Assembly: GCA_006218065.1 (NCBI GenBank)
Contig: VBWE01000013.1
Coordinates: 19,570-83,569 of the forward strand
Direction of reading: 5' to 3'
Source: Bacteroidota bacterium
GTDB taxonomy: Bacteria; Bacteroidota; Bacteroidia; Palsa-965
DNA length: 64,000 nt
Numbering within the stretch: the stretch's first letter is position 1; the number at the start of each line of letters is the position of its first letter. Made by a program: the position numbers and the translations under genes. Shown here one piece after another: positions 52,575 to 60,789 of this stretch. The notes beneath the pieces are model-generated. The model worked only from the letters and a program-made list of their open reading frames with translations, searched no databases and had not been told where the DNA came from.

Positions 52575-55124
52575 TCAAAGTTCGCCGAGGTTCAGGCCGA
52601 TCGTAAAGTGTATCTGGGATTTCTGCATGCCGTCGCGGTACGGAATGGTATCGAAACGATATCCCCAGTCGAGACCGAGCAGCCCGAACATGGGCAGAAA
52701 CACACGTACACCCACGCCGGCCGAACGATACACGTTAAACGGGTTGAACTGTTTCGGGTTGGTCCATGTATTTCCTCCTTCTGCAAAAGCCAGGCCATAA
52801 ACCGTAGCGCTGGGGTTGAGCGAAACCGGGTAACGCAGCTCCATCGTGTACTTGCTGATGATGGTAGAACCGTTACGGGTATTGGAAACCGAACCGTCGT
52901 AAACCGTCTGGTCGTCGTAGCCGCGCAGCGCGATGATCTCGCGGCCGTCGAGCGCAAAACCGGTAAGCCCGCTGCCGCCGAGATAAAAACGCTCGAAAGG
53001 CGAAGGACCGACCTTGGAATTATACATGCCGAGATAGCCGAATCCGACGCGCGTATTCAGCACCAGGTTCTTGGCCACTTCGGTGTACCAGGAAGATGTG
53101 AATTTCCACTTGTAGTATTCCAGCCATTTGTAACGATCCTGGTCGGAGATATCCGTATAATTCTTGTCGTTCCATAAAGAATACGGCGGCGTAAACTGCC
53201 CCGAAATCTTCATCGACGATCCGCGGCGGGGATAGATCTGCTGGTCGGTATTGTCGCGGGAAAGCGAAATACGCGCGCTCAGGTTGTTCGCATACCCGTT
53301 TGCAAAAGAGAATACGGAGAAGAAATTGTTGAGCTGGTAATACTGGTAGGTTCCTTCGATGTACAGCTGGAAAAAGTCATCCGGTTTTTTCAGGCGCATG
53401 CCGAAGCCGACCGATCCGCCGCTGATTTTCAGATCCTGGCGAAGCGGGTTGGGTGCGCCGTTCACGTTTTTGGCCTGGCCGTTGCTCTGCACGGAATGGT
53501 AAATACCGAAGGTGAGCGAATTCGGCTTGCGGCCGCCCAGCCAGGGCTCGGTGAAGGATGCGTTATACGACTGGAAATACAACCCGTTCGATTGTGCGCG
53601 GATGCTCAGCCGTTGTCCGTCGCCGGAAGGCAGCGGAGTCCAGGCTCCTTTTTTAAAGAAATTTTTGGTCGAGAAGTTATTGAACGAAACGCCGAGCGTT
53701 CCCACGATCCGGTTCGCGCCCCAGCCGCCGGAAAGCTCGAGCTGGTCGTTCGGACGTTCTTCCACCACGTATTCGATATCTACCGTGCCCGTGGTCGCGT
53801 CCGGTTTCGGATTCACCTGGATGGTTTCCGGGTTGAAATAGCCCAGCGAAGCCAGTTCGCGCTGCGAGCGGATCACGTCGGAACGGCGGAAAAGGTAGCC
53901 GGGACGTGTGCGTATTTCGCGCATGATGACGCGGTCGTTCGTTTTCGTATTTCCAACGATGGTAATATTCCGGATAATGGCCTGGCGTCCTTCGTAAATG
54001 CGCATCTCCAGGTCGATCGAATCGTTTTCCACGCGGATTTCCACCGGGTTGAGCTGGAAGAAAAGGTACCCGTCATCCATATAAAGCGAAGTCACGTCAT
54101 TGCCCTGCTGGCTCATGTACAAACGCGAGTCGAGCTGGTCTTTATCGTACACGTCGCCTTTTTTGATACCGAGACGTTTGCCCAGTTCTTCCGAAGAATA
54201 CTTCGTATTGCCCACCCAGGTAATGTTGCGGAAATAATACTTGTGACCTTCGTTCATCTGGATCTGGATGTACACGCGGGCCGGGGAAATCTGCTTCACC
54301 GTATCCTTCTGGATGCGCGCATCGCGGTATCCTTTGCCGAGGTATTTTCCGATCACCAGCGCTTTGTCCTTCTCCAGGTTCTCGGGAATGTACTTCGACG
54401 ATTTCATGATATTGTACCAGCGCTTGCGTTTGGTATCCTTCATGGCCCGGCGGATTTTCCCATCCGTAAACGCCACGTTGTCGTCGATAAAAATGTCTTT
54501 GATTTTTACTTTCTCGCCTTTTTTAACATCGACCCGCAGGATATACCCGGGAATTTTTGCATTCTTCGGCGCGCCTTTGCCCGTATCCGGTACCTGCGTC
54601 AGCGTGGTCGTACAATTCAGGTAACCTTTGTCGAGATAAAAAGTGTTGACCGTTTGGATAACGTAGGATTTAAGATAGTCGGTCAATACGCGGCCGCGTG
54701 CCAGGGCCAGTTTTTCACGTAAATCATCCACATCGCTTTTGCTGACATTCTTGCTGAATTCCGGCGCTTTGCTCATGCGCGGTTTCTCTTCCACTTTGAA
54801 ACGCAGCCAGATGTATTCGCCTTCCACCTTATCCACCAGCAGCTGGATATCGTCGAACAGTCCTTCGTTCCAGAGTTTGTCCAGCGCGTCGGCGGTTTTA
54901 TCGCCGGGGATCGTAATTTTTTCGCCGGGTGAAAGTCCAGAGATCAGTTTCAGGATATTCTGATCGAGCGAAACCACCGTATCGAATTTCACATCCACCA
55001 GGGTATATTCTTTCGGCGCAGCGTAATTGATAATGTTGGTATCGCCGCCGAGCGTGATCTGCGCGGGAAGCGAAGCACAAACGAATGCAAAAGCAAAAAG
55101 GAAAAGAATGCGAATCTGTTTCAT
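52575..55124 (-). CDS. bamA: Outer-membrane protein assembly factor BamA
   Basis: 849 residues. Signal peptide (1-22). POTRA domains occupy roughly 40-460 (repeats such as VDVKFDTVVSLDQNILKLISGLSPGEKI, IRNITIVGNTKTNDRVIMREIRTRPG). The barrel occupies the remainder; GLTGFALDGREIIALRGYDDQ is the Bacteroidota equivalent of the conserved loop 6 region. It inserts barrel proteins such as the porin and TonB receptors of this window. Six bases after uppS, so co-transcribed. Confidence 0.95.
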   Translation of the reverse strand: MKQIRILFLFAFAFVCASLPAQITLGGDTNIINYAAPKEYTLVDVKFDTVVSLDQNILKLISGLSPGEKITIPGDKTADALDKLWNEGLFDDIQLLVDKVEGEYIWLRFKVEEKPRMSKAPEFSKNVSKSDVDDLREKLALARGRVLTDYLKSYVIQTVNTFYLDKGYLNCTTTLTQVPDTGKGAPKNAKIPGYILRVDVKKGEKVKIKDIFIDDNVAFTDGKIRRAMKDTKRKRWYNIMKSSKYIPENLEKDKALVIGKYLGKGYRDARIQKDTVKQISPARVYIQIQMNEGHKYYFRNITWVGNTKYSSEELGKRLGIKKGDVYDKDQLDSRLYMSQQGNDVTSLYMDDGYLFFQLNPVEIRVENDSIDLEMRIYEGRQAIIRNITIVGNTKTNDRVIMREIRTRPGYLFRRSDVIRSQRELASLGYFNPETIQVNPKPDATTGTVDIEYVVEERPNDQLELSGGWGANRIVGTLGVSFNNFSTKNFFKKGAWTPLPSGDGQRLSIRAQSNGLYFQSYNASFTEPWLGGRKPNSLTFGIYHSVQSNGQAKNVNGAPNPLRQDLKISGGSVGFGMRLKKPDDFFQLYIEGTYQYYQLNNFFSVFSFANGYANNLSARISLSRDNTDQQIYPRRGSSMKISGQFTPPYSLWNDKNYTDISDQDRYKWLEYYKWKFTSSWYTEVAKNLVLNTRVGFGYLGMYNSKVGPSPFERFYLGGSGLTGFALDGREIIALRGYDDQTVYDGSVSNTRNGSTIISKYTMELRYPVSLNPSATVYGLAFAEGGNTWTNPKQFNPFNVYRSAGVGVRVFLPMFGLLGLDWGYRFDTIPYRDGMQKSQIHFTIGLNLGEL

Positions 55125-55130
55125 CTGGAG

Positions 55131-55880
55131 TTATGAGGTTTTCAGCACCTGTTCGCTGGTTTGTCCGAAACGGCGTTCGCGTTTCTGGTAATCGACCAGG
55201 GCTTTATAAAATTCTTCTTTGTTGAAATCCGGCCAGAGCGTATCGGTGAAATAAAATTCCGAATACGCGATCTGCCAGAGTAAAAAATTACTGACCCGGT
55301 GTTCTCCGCTGGTCCTGATCAGCAGTTCGGGCTCGGGGTATTTCGCCGTGCAGAGGTAATCGTTGATCGTATCGCTGCCAATCTCCGCAGGTTTGATTTT
55401 CCCCTGCTGCACATCTTCCGCGATTTTCCGGGTGGCTTCCGTTATTTCCCAGCGCGAGCTGTAACTGAGAGCCAGCACCAGGGCCATGCGTTTGTTGTTC
55501 TTCGTATTTTCAATCGCTTCGAGCAGTTCGCGGCGGCAGCTTTCGGGGAGGCTGTTCGTATCACCGATGGTTTCGAGGCGGATATCGTTTTCGTTGAGCG
55601 TCTTGGTTTCTTCGTGGATGGTGTGTACGAGCAATTGCATCAGGGCATCCACTTCTTCTTTCGGCCGGTTCCAGTTTTCGGTTGAAAAGGCGTACAGTGT
55701 AACATACTCCACACCTATTTCCGCCGCCGCTTCCGCAGTCTGGCGCACAGCCGTTACCCCGTTCTGATGCCCGAAAACACGCATTTCGCCTTGCTGTTTG
55801 GCCCAGCGGCCGTTTCCATCCATGATGATGGCGACGTGCCGGGGAAGACGTGATCGATCGACCTGTTCTTTGTATGTCAT
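55131..55880 (-). CDS. uppS: Isoprenyl transferase (undecaprenyl-diphosphate synthase)
   Basis: 249 residues. It makes the C55 lipid carrier for peptidoglycan and O-antigen. The catalytic Asp lies in HVAIIMDGNGRWAKQQG (residues 15-31); FSTENWNRPKEEVDALM and TSGEHRVSNFLLWQIAYSEFYFTDTLWPDF are substrate-binding blocks, giving the cis-prenyltransferase family. Length normal. Located between the porG-like gene (24 bases upstream) and bamA (6 bases downstream). Confidence 0.96.
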   Translation of the reverse strand: MTYKEQVDRSRLPRHVAIIMDGNGRWAKQQGEMRVFGHQNGVTAVRQTAEAAAEIGVEYVTLYAFSTENWNRPKEEVDALMQLLVHTIHEETKTLNENDIRLETIGDTNSLPESCRRELLEAIENTKNNKRMALVLALSYSSRWEITEATRKIAEDVQQGKIKPAEIGSDTINDYLCTAKYPEPELLIRTSGEHRVSNFLLWQIAYSEFYFTDTLWPDFNKEEFYKALVDYQKRERRFGQTSEQVLKTS

Positions 55881-55904
55881 ACCATCTCCCGCAGGAGAAA
55901 TCGA

Positions 55905-56717
55905 TTAATAATTATAGCTTGAACAGCGTTTTTCTTTTTCCTTGAGCTTGAAGCTCAGCGTTACCCCGGCAAAAGAATACCAGTCCTTGGTACGCGGGTT
56001 GCCCCGCTGGCGGCCGATATTCGAAATCGGGTCGCTGCTGGTGCTCCGGTCGGCCAGCGCAAGTCCTGCCGCTCCGCCGTAAAGCGCAATGTCGGCGGGA
56101 TTCGCGTAAACGGTACTCACGTCGTCCAGGTAATCGGTGAAGGTTTTGCGCAGTCCCCATTCCACCACCAGGCCGATCCGTTCCGCGAGCATGGTTTTGA
56201 TACCGGCTCCGAAAGGAATCGCGATCTGGGTAAGTTTATATGGTTTACTCTGCGCTTCGGTGTGCAGTTGCTGCAAGCCGACCCACTGGTTGCCCAGCAG
56301 GGCTTTGGGTGAAAAATTATATGCGGAAACGCCCGCGAACATAAATGGCGTAAACATCCGTTTTTCGTCACCGATCTCGTATTCGAGGAAATTGAATTCG
56401 GCTACCGAATGGAATTCGTAAATGCGGGATTTAAAGCTCAGGTTGCGCTGCTGCTGGGAGAAAGAAGCAGACCGGGCATCGTCGCCGGCGATGGTTCCGA
56501 AATAGATCGCGTTGCGGAGCGTAAAACGGTCGTTAAAACTGAAGCGGTGAGCGACACCCGCGGCCGGTTTGGTCAGGCTGTTGAAATGCCCGTTCGGGTT
56601 GAGGTCGCCGGTGTAATAGGAACCGCCGAGAAAAATACCTATTTCCTGTACGCGTTTCTGGGCAACTGCGGGTAAAGTCAGCAGGATAAGGAGAGCCGGA
56701 ATAATGCTTTTTTTCAT
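55905..56717 (-). CDS. DUF6089 family outer-membrane protein, PorG-like
   Basis: 270 residues. Signal peptide (1-19). QEIGIFLGGSYYTGDLNPNG opens a small 8-stranded-type barrel, a pattern of DUF6089 proteins. PorG of the type IX secretion system belongs to this family and anchors the PorKN ring to the outer membrane; its gene is often next to uppS and bamA. The neighbourhood matches, so a T9SS role is likely, as inference. The cargo proteins with sorting domains in this window depend on T9SS. A consensus -7 box lies 64 bases before the start. Confidence 0.8.
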   Translation of the reverse strand: MKKSIIPALLILLTLPAVAQKRVQEIGIFLGGSYYTGDLNPNGHFNSLTKPAAGVAHRFSFNDRFTLRNAIYFGTIAGDDARSASFSQQQRNLSFKSRIYEFHSVAEFNFLEYEIGDEKRMFTPFMFAGVSAYNFSPKALLGNQWVGLQQLHTEAQSKPYKLTQIAIPFGAGIKTMLAERIGLVVEWGLRKTFTDYLDDVSTVYANPADIALYGGAAGLALADRSTSSDPISNIGRQRGNPRTKDWYSFAGVTLSFKLKEKEKRCSSYNY

Positions 56718-56781
56718 GAACAGTTTTATGCCTTGTTTGTTACTCTCCTGGCCTGCGGGGCGACAGGTTTTTGCTAACCCG

Positions 56782-56789
56782 CAAATATA
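56782..56789 (-). promoter_or_regulatory. Promoter of the porG-uppS-bamA series, TATATTTG -7 box (minus strand)
   Basis: An exact TAnnTTTG match on the minus strand in the divergent gap with the TolC gene, giving a leader of about 58 bases. Confidence 0.5.
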
Positions 56790-56916
56790 CCACTTTCCTT
56801 TGAGGGATAGACGTCAAAAATGGCCCGGGGTTGCCTGTATAACCAGAACAGGGAAAATGTTAGGATTTGTTAAATCCGCGGCAGTAAACATTATTTTAAA
56901 CGGACTTCCAATTAAT

Positions 56917-56924
56917 TACCTTTG
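56917..56924 (+). promoter_or_regulatory. tolC-hlyD promoter, TACCTTTG -7 box
   Basis: An exact TAnnTTTG match ending 17 bases before the TolC-family ATG. Confidence 0.55.
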
Positions 56925-56941
56925 CCCTGCTTAAATTATAC

Positions 56942-58366
56942 ATGAAACTGAAGCTCTTCCAATTTCTGCTTGCCGTTTTATTCGCGGCTCCCGCATTCGC
57001 CCAGGGAAATAAATCCTGGAACCTTCAGCAATGCGTGGATTATGCCCTGCAGCACAATATCCAGGTATTGCAATCGGGGATCAACGTCGAAATAAGCAAA
57101 ATCGATTTGCTGCAAAGCAAGGCGAACGTGCTTCCGAATATCAACGCCAGCGCTTCGCACCAGTATAATTTCGGGCAAACCATCGATCGTTTTACCAACC
57201 AGTTCGCGAACGACAAGGTACTGTCACAAAACTTCTTCCTGAGCAGTAATATTGTGCTTTTCCAGGGATTGCAGAACTGGAATACCATCCGGCAAAACCT
57301 GTTCGCCCTGAATGCGAGCCGATACCAGGTGGATAAAACGAAAAACGACATTGCGCTGAGCGTGGCTACCGCGTACCTGCAGGTCCTGTTCGCGCAGGAG
57401 AATTACGACAATACCAAAGGACAGTCCGACGTTACCCGCGAACAGGTGAAACGCACCGAAAAATTAGTCAACGTAGGCAATGCCGCCAAAGGCAACCTGC
57501 TCGACATCCAGTCGCAGCTGGCCCAGGAAGAACTGGCAGTGGTCAACGCGGAAAACCAGCTCTCCCTCTCTTACCTTACGTTAACGCAGCTGATGAACCT
57601 CGATTCCATCAGCGGGTTCCGCATCGACCGGCCGAAACTGGACGTTCCTTCCGAATCGATCCTGGCCATCAGCGCCGAACAGGTGTACCAGCTTGCCGTG
57701 AGCACGCAGCCCGGTGTAAAAAGCGCCGAGATGAATTACAAAAGCGCCGACAAAGCGGTTGACGTGGCCTGGGGCTCGCTCAGTCCTTCGCTCACACTCA
57801 GCGGCGGTTACGGAACCGGGTATTCCGGCGCCAGCAAAGAAGTTTCGGATTATACCTGGAACGGCGCATACGATACCACCGGGGTAACTTCGGGAGGACA
57901 ACTGACGCTCGTTCCGCATTTCGATTATAACCTGACGACTATTCCTTTCTCGGAGCAGCTCGACAACAACCTGAACAAAAGTTTCGGCTTCCAGCTGAAC
58001 ATCCCGATTTTCAACCGGCTGCAGGTGCACACCAGCATCGAGCGGGCCGAACTGCAGCGCGAAAACGCACGCCTGAACCTGGAACTGAGCAAACAGCAGT
58101 TGCTGAAAGACATCCGGCAGGCGCATGCCGATGCGATCGCGGCGCTTTCACGTTACAAAGCATCCGAAAAAGCGCTCGACGCCATGCGCGAATCATTCAA
58201 ATACACCGAGCAGCGTTTCCTGGCGGGACTGGTGAATGCTATCGACTTTAACACGGCAAAAAACAACCTGGCGCGAACCGAATCCGAATTGCTCCAGGCG
58301 CGTTTCGATTTTATTTTCAAACTAAAGGTCCTCGACTATTACCAGGGGAAACCGATTTCATTCTGA
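56942..58366 (+). CDS. TolC family outer-membrane efflux protein
   Basis: 474 residues. Signal peptide (1-20, ending AFAQ). Two outer-membrane efflux protein repeats with long helices: SWNLQQCVDYALQHNIQVLQSG and, in the second half, RAELQRENARLNLELSKQQLLKDIRQAHADAIAALSRYK. It forms the trimeric exit duct. The adaptor gene follows 5 bases later, so this is the first part of an efflux or export unit. No inner-membrane pump gene lies within the unit in this window. Confidence 0.93.
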   Translation: MKLKLFQFLLAVLFAAPAFAQGNKSWNLQQCVDYALQHNIQVLQSGINVEISKIDLLQSKANVLPNINASASHQYNFGQTIDRFTNQFANDKVLSQNFFLSSNIVLFQGLQNWNTIRQNLFALNASRYQVDKTKNDIALSVATAYLQVLFAQENYDNTKGQSDVTREQVKRTEKLVNVGNAAKGNLLDIQSQLAQEELAVVNAENQLSLSYLTLTQLMNLDSISGFRIDRPKLDVPSESILAISAEQVYQLAVSTQPGVKSAEMNYKSADKAVDVAWGSLSPSLTLSGGYGTGYSGASKEVSDYTWNGAYDTTGVTSGGQLTLVPHFDYNLTTIPFSEQLDNNLNKSFGFQLNIPIFNRLQVHTSIERAELQRENARLNLELSKQQLLKDIRQAHADAIAALSRYKASEKALDAMRESFKYTEQRFLAGLVNAIDFNTAKNNLARTESELLQARFDFIFKLKVLDYYQGKPISF

Positions 58367-58371
58367 ACCGC

Positions 58372-59766
58372 ATGAAACGAATTCTGTTTATCGCACTTGG
58401 TCTTGTTGTAGTACTGGTTGTCATTATTATGTTCACCAAAGGTTCGGGCAACCTGACCATCGAAGTGACCGTTGAAAAAGCAAAACGCCGCAACATTACC
58501 GAAACGGTTTCGGCCAGCGGGAAAGTCCAGCCCGAAGTACAGGTAAAAATCAGCTCCGACGTTTCGGGCGAGATCGTCGACCTCTACGTAAAAGAAGGCG
58601 ATACGGTGAAGCAGGGACAACTGCTCGCGAAGATCGATCCGAAAATTTATTTCTCCGTCGTGGAACGCGCGCAGGCCGCGGTGAGCACGTCCAGGGCCAA
58701 CCTGGCCAACAGCAAAGCCCGGCTCACGCAGGTGCAGGCCCAGTTTGCCAATGCCGACGCATCGTTCGCACGCAGCAAAAAACTGTTCGACCAGGGCGCC
58801 ATTTCCCAGGCGGAATTCGACCAGGCCAAAGCGACTTACGAAACATCCAAAGCCGATGTACAGGCTACGATGGAAACGGTAAGCGCTTCCGATTTCAACG
58901 TGAACAGCGCCATGGCTTCACTCAAGGAAGCATCGGACAACCTGAACAAAACCAGCATCTATGCGCCGGTGGGCGGAACCGTTTCGAAACTGAACGTGGA
59001 AAAAGGCGAACGCGTGGTCGGTACTTCGCAGATGGCGGGAACCGAACTGCTCATCATCGCCAACCTGTATGAAATGGAAGTGAGCGTGGAAGTAAACGAG
59101 AACGATATTCTCCGCGTGCATACCGGCGATACCGCTTCCGTGGAAGTGGACGCATACAATAACCGCAAGTTCAAAGGCATCGTAACCGAAGTCGCCAATT
59201 CTGCGAATACCGTGGGACTGAGCGCCGACCAGGTAACGAATTTCCCGGTGAAAGTGCGGATCCTGCGCGGCTCGTACAGCGACCTGATGGATCCGGCGAA
59301 ACCATCCCAGTTTCCTTTCCGCCCGGGCATGTCGGCCACGGTTGATATTATGACCAAGTCGGCATTGCAGGTGATTACCGTACCCATCCAATCCGTTACC
59401 ACGCGCAACGATACGGTAAAAGGAAAAACCATGGACATCGCCGGCAAGCAGGAAGCCGCACCCGAAGAAGAAGAAGACCAGGGTGAAGTCAAAGCCACCG
59501 ACGTCAAAGAAAAAGACCGGAAAACCGCCGCCGAAAAAACGGAAACAATCACTTCGTTCGAATGCGTGTTTGTGCTCCGCGACGGGAAAGCGAAACTTGT
59601 TCCCGTGAAAGTCGGTGTGCAGGATAATATGTACATCGAAATCGTACGCGGGCTCAAAGAAGGCGACGAAGTAATATCCGGCCCCTACAGCGCCGTTTCC
59701 CGCCAGCTCTACAACGGCGCCGAAGCCAAACTGCGCGGAAAAGACTGGGCGGAAAAGAAAAAGTGA
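58372..59766 (+). CDS. HlyD/MacA-like periplasmic adaptor protein
   Basis: 464 residues. One N-terminal membrane anchor (about 5-22), a lipoyl-like domain (VQVKISSDVSGEIVDLYVKEGDTVKQGQLLAKID), a coiled-coil hairpin (about 95-170) and beta-barrel domains with PVGGTVSKLNVEKGERVVGTSQMAGTELLIIANL. Residues about 360-395 are a Glu/Lys-rich insertion (EEEEDQGEVKATDVKEKDRK) not typical of MacA. It links the TolC-like duct to an inner-membrane transporter that is not in this window. Confidence 0.92.
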   Translation: MKRILFIALGLVVVLVVIIMFTKGSGNLTIEVTVEKAKRRNITETVSASGKVQPEVQVKISSDVSGEIVDLYVKEGDTVKQGQLLAKIDPKIYFSVVERAQAAVSTSRANLANSKARLTQVQAQFANADASFARSKKLFDQGAISQAEFDQAKATYETSKADVQATMETVSASDFNVNSAMASLKEASDNLNKTSIYAPVGGTVSKLNVEKGERVVGTSQMAGTELLIIANLYEMEVSVEVNENDILRVHTGDTASVEVDAYNNRKFKGIVTEVANSANTVGLSADQVTNFPVKVRILRGSYSDLMDPAKPSQFPFRPGMSATVDIMTKSALQVITVPIQSVTTRNDTVKGKTMDIAGKQEAAPEEEEDQGEVKATDVKEKDRKTAAEKTETITSFECVFVLRDGKAKLVPVKVGVQDNMYIEIVRGLKEGDEVISGPYSAVSRQLYNGAEAKLRGKDWAEKKK

Positions 59767-59778
59767 TTTCCGAATTTC

Positions 59779-59868
59779 GATTGGCGATTTTCGATTAACA
59801 CACAGGACCTTCGCGCCTGTTACATTGAAAATGCGGGCAGGTTGTGCGCCAATCGAAAATCGCCAATC
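59779..59868. repeat. 18-bp inverted repeat between the adaptor and tsaB
   Basis: GATTGGCGATTTTCGATT (59779-59796) and its exact complement (59851-59868) with a 54-base spacer; the complement continues with a further AAATCGAAAATC unit. It ends 19 bases before the tsaB start. Confidence 0.75.
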
Positions 59869-59887
59869 CCAAATCGAAAATCAGCAC

Positions 59888-60568
59888 ATGCCACTATTCC
59901 TTCTTATAGAAACTTCCACAACCGTTTGTTCGGTCGCATTATCGCGCGGTGCGGAAATCCTGGCGTTGAAGGAAATCAATAACGGGTACGCGCATGCCGA
60001 GCACCTCACGATTTTTTGTGAAGACGTGCTGCGCGAAGCCGGTGTTTCATTCGCGCAACTCGATGCAGTCGGCGTGAGCAAAGGTCCCGGATCATATACG
60101 GGTCTGCGGATCGGCATGTCGGCGGCAAAAGGATTTTGTTTCGGGCTGAACATTCCGTTGATCGCCGTGGGCACGCTCAACGCGATGGCGGCAGGCATGC
60201 GCAGCGAAACACACCCCGGCGAACTGCTCTGCCCGATGATCGATGCGCGGCGGATGGAAGTGTACACGGCGCTTTTCGACGCGGAAGGGAGCTGCCTTTC
60301 GGAAGCCGAAGCGAAGATTATGGACGAAACCGGTTTCCGCGACCTGCTGGAAAAACAAGTCATCGTTTTCGGCGGCGACGGTATGCCGAAATGCCGCGAA
60401 CTGCTCGCCGCAAGCCCGCAGGCCCGTTTCAGCACAGCGCCCGTTCCGTCAGCGATACATCTTGCGCAAATCGTGCAAAAACGTTTCACGGAAAAAACCT
60501 GGGATGACCTCGCGTATTGTGAGCCATTTTATTTGAAGAATTTTGTGGCGGGGAAAAAGAAGATGTGA
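59888..60568 (+). CDS. tsaB: tRNA threonylcarbamoyladenosine biosynthesis protein TsaB
   Basis: 226 residues from ATG 59888 (MPLFLLIETSTTVCSVALSRG); the longer frame to 59825 runs through the inverted repeat and is rejected. TsaB supports TsaD in t6A37 synthesis. FLLIETSTTVCSVAL, GSYTGLRIGMSAAKGFCFGLNIPLIAVGTLNAMA and PMIDARRMEVYTALFD are the family blocks. The ATPase-fold phosphate motifs are partly degenerate, as in all TsaB proteins. It follows the HlyD gene by 121 bases and has no clear promoter of its own. Confidence 0.94.
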   Translation: MPLFLLIETSTTVCSVALSRGAEILALKEINNGYAHAEHLTIFCEDVLREAGVSFAQLDAVGVSKGPGSYTGLRIGMSAAKGFCFGLNIPLIAVGTLNAMAAGMRSETHPGELLCPMIDARRMEVYTALFDAEGSCLSEAEAKIMDETGFRDLLEKQVIVFGGDGMPKCRELLAASPQARFSTAPVPSAIHLAQIVQKRFTEKTWDDLAYCEPFYLKNFVAGKKKM

Positions 60569-60639
60569 GACTTGAGATGTGAGATTTGAGACGACTGTTT
60601 TCCATCTGGTCTCGGCTACCGTCTCACATCTCAAGTCTC
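60567..60639. repeat. 18-bp inverted repeat after tsaB
   Basis: GAGACTTGAGATGTGAGA (60567-60584) and its exact complement at 60622-60639. The left arm begins in the tsaB stop codon region. The left part continues with a second imperfect unit (TTTGAGAC). Probably a 3'-end structure. Confidence 0.7.
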
Positions 60640-60728
60640 ATATCTCATATCTGGAAAAAGGTACTGCGAAGCTTTATGAGGAAAAGTCTTTACACTTCAG
60701 TCGTCTTTTTCGACGTTTCGCACATTTG

Positions 60729-60736
60729 TACCTTTG
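60729..60736 (+). promoter_or_regulatory. TonB receptor promoter, TACCTTTG -7 box
   Basis: An exact TAnnTTTG match 53 bases before ATG 60790, which supports that start over the longer frame beginning at 60586. Confidence 0.55.
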
Positions 60737-60789
60737 CGGAGCGCTGCGGTCTTCAGACTTTTGTGTCGTTCCAAATAAACGACCACATT

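Noticed and set aside
53496..54722. 408-codon plus-strand frame opposite bamA
   Set aside because: Antisense shadow of bamA; no domain, no start signals.
60586..60789. Upstream extension of the second TonB receptor frame
   Set aside because: It covers an inverted repeat and the -7 box; the signal peptide begins at 60790.
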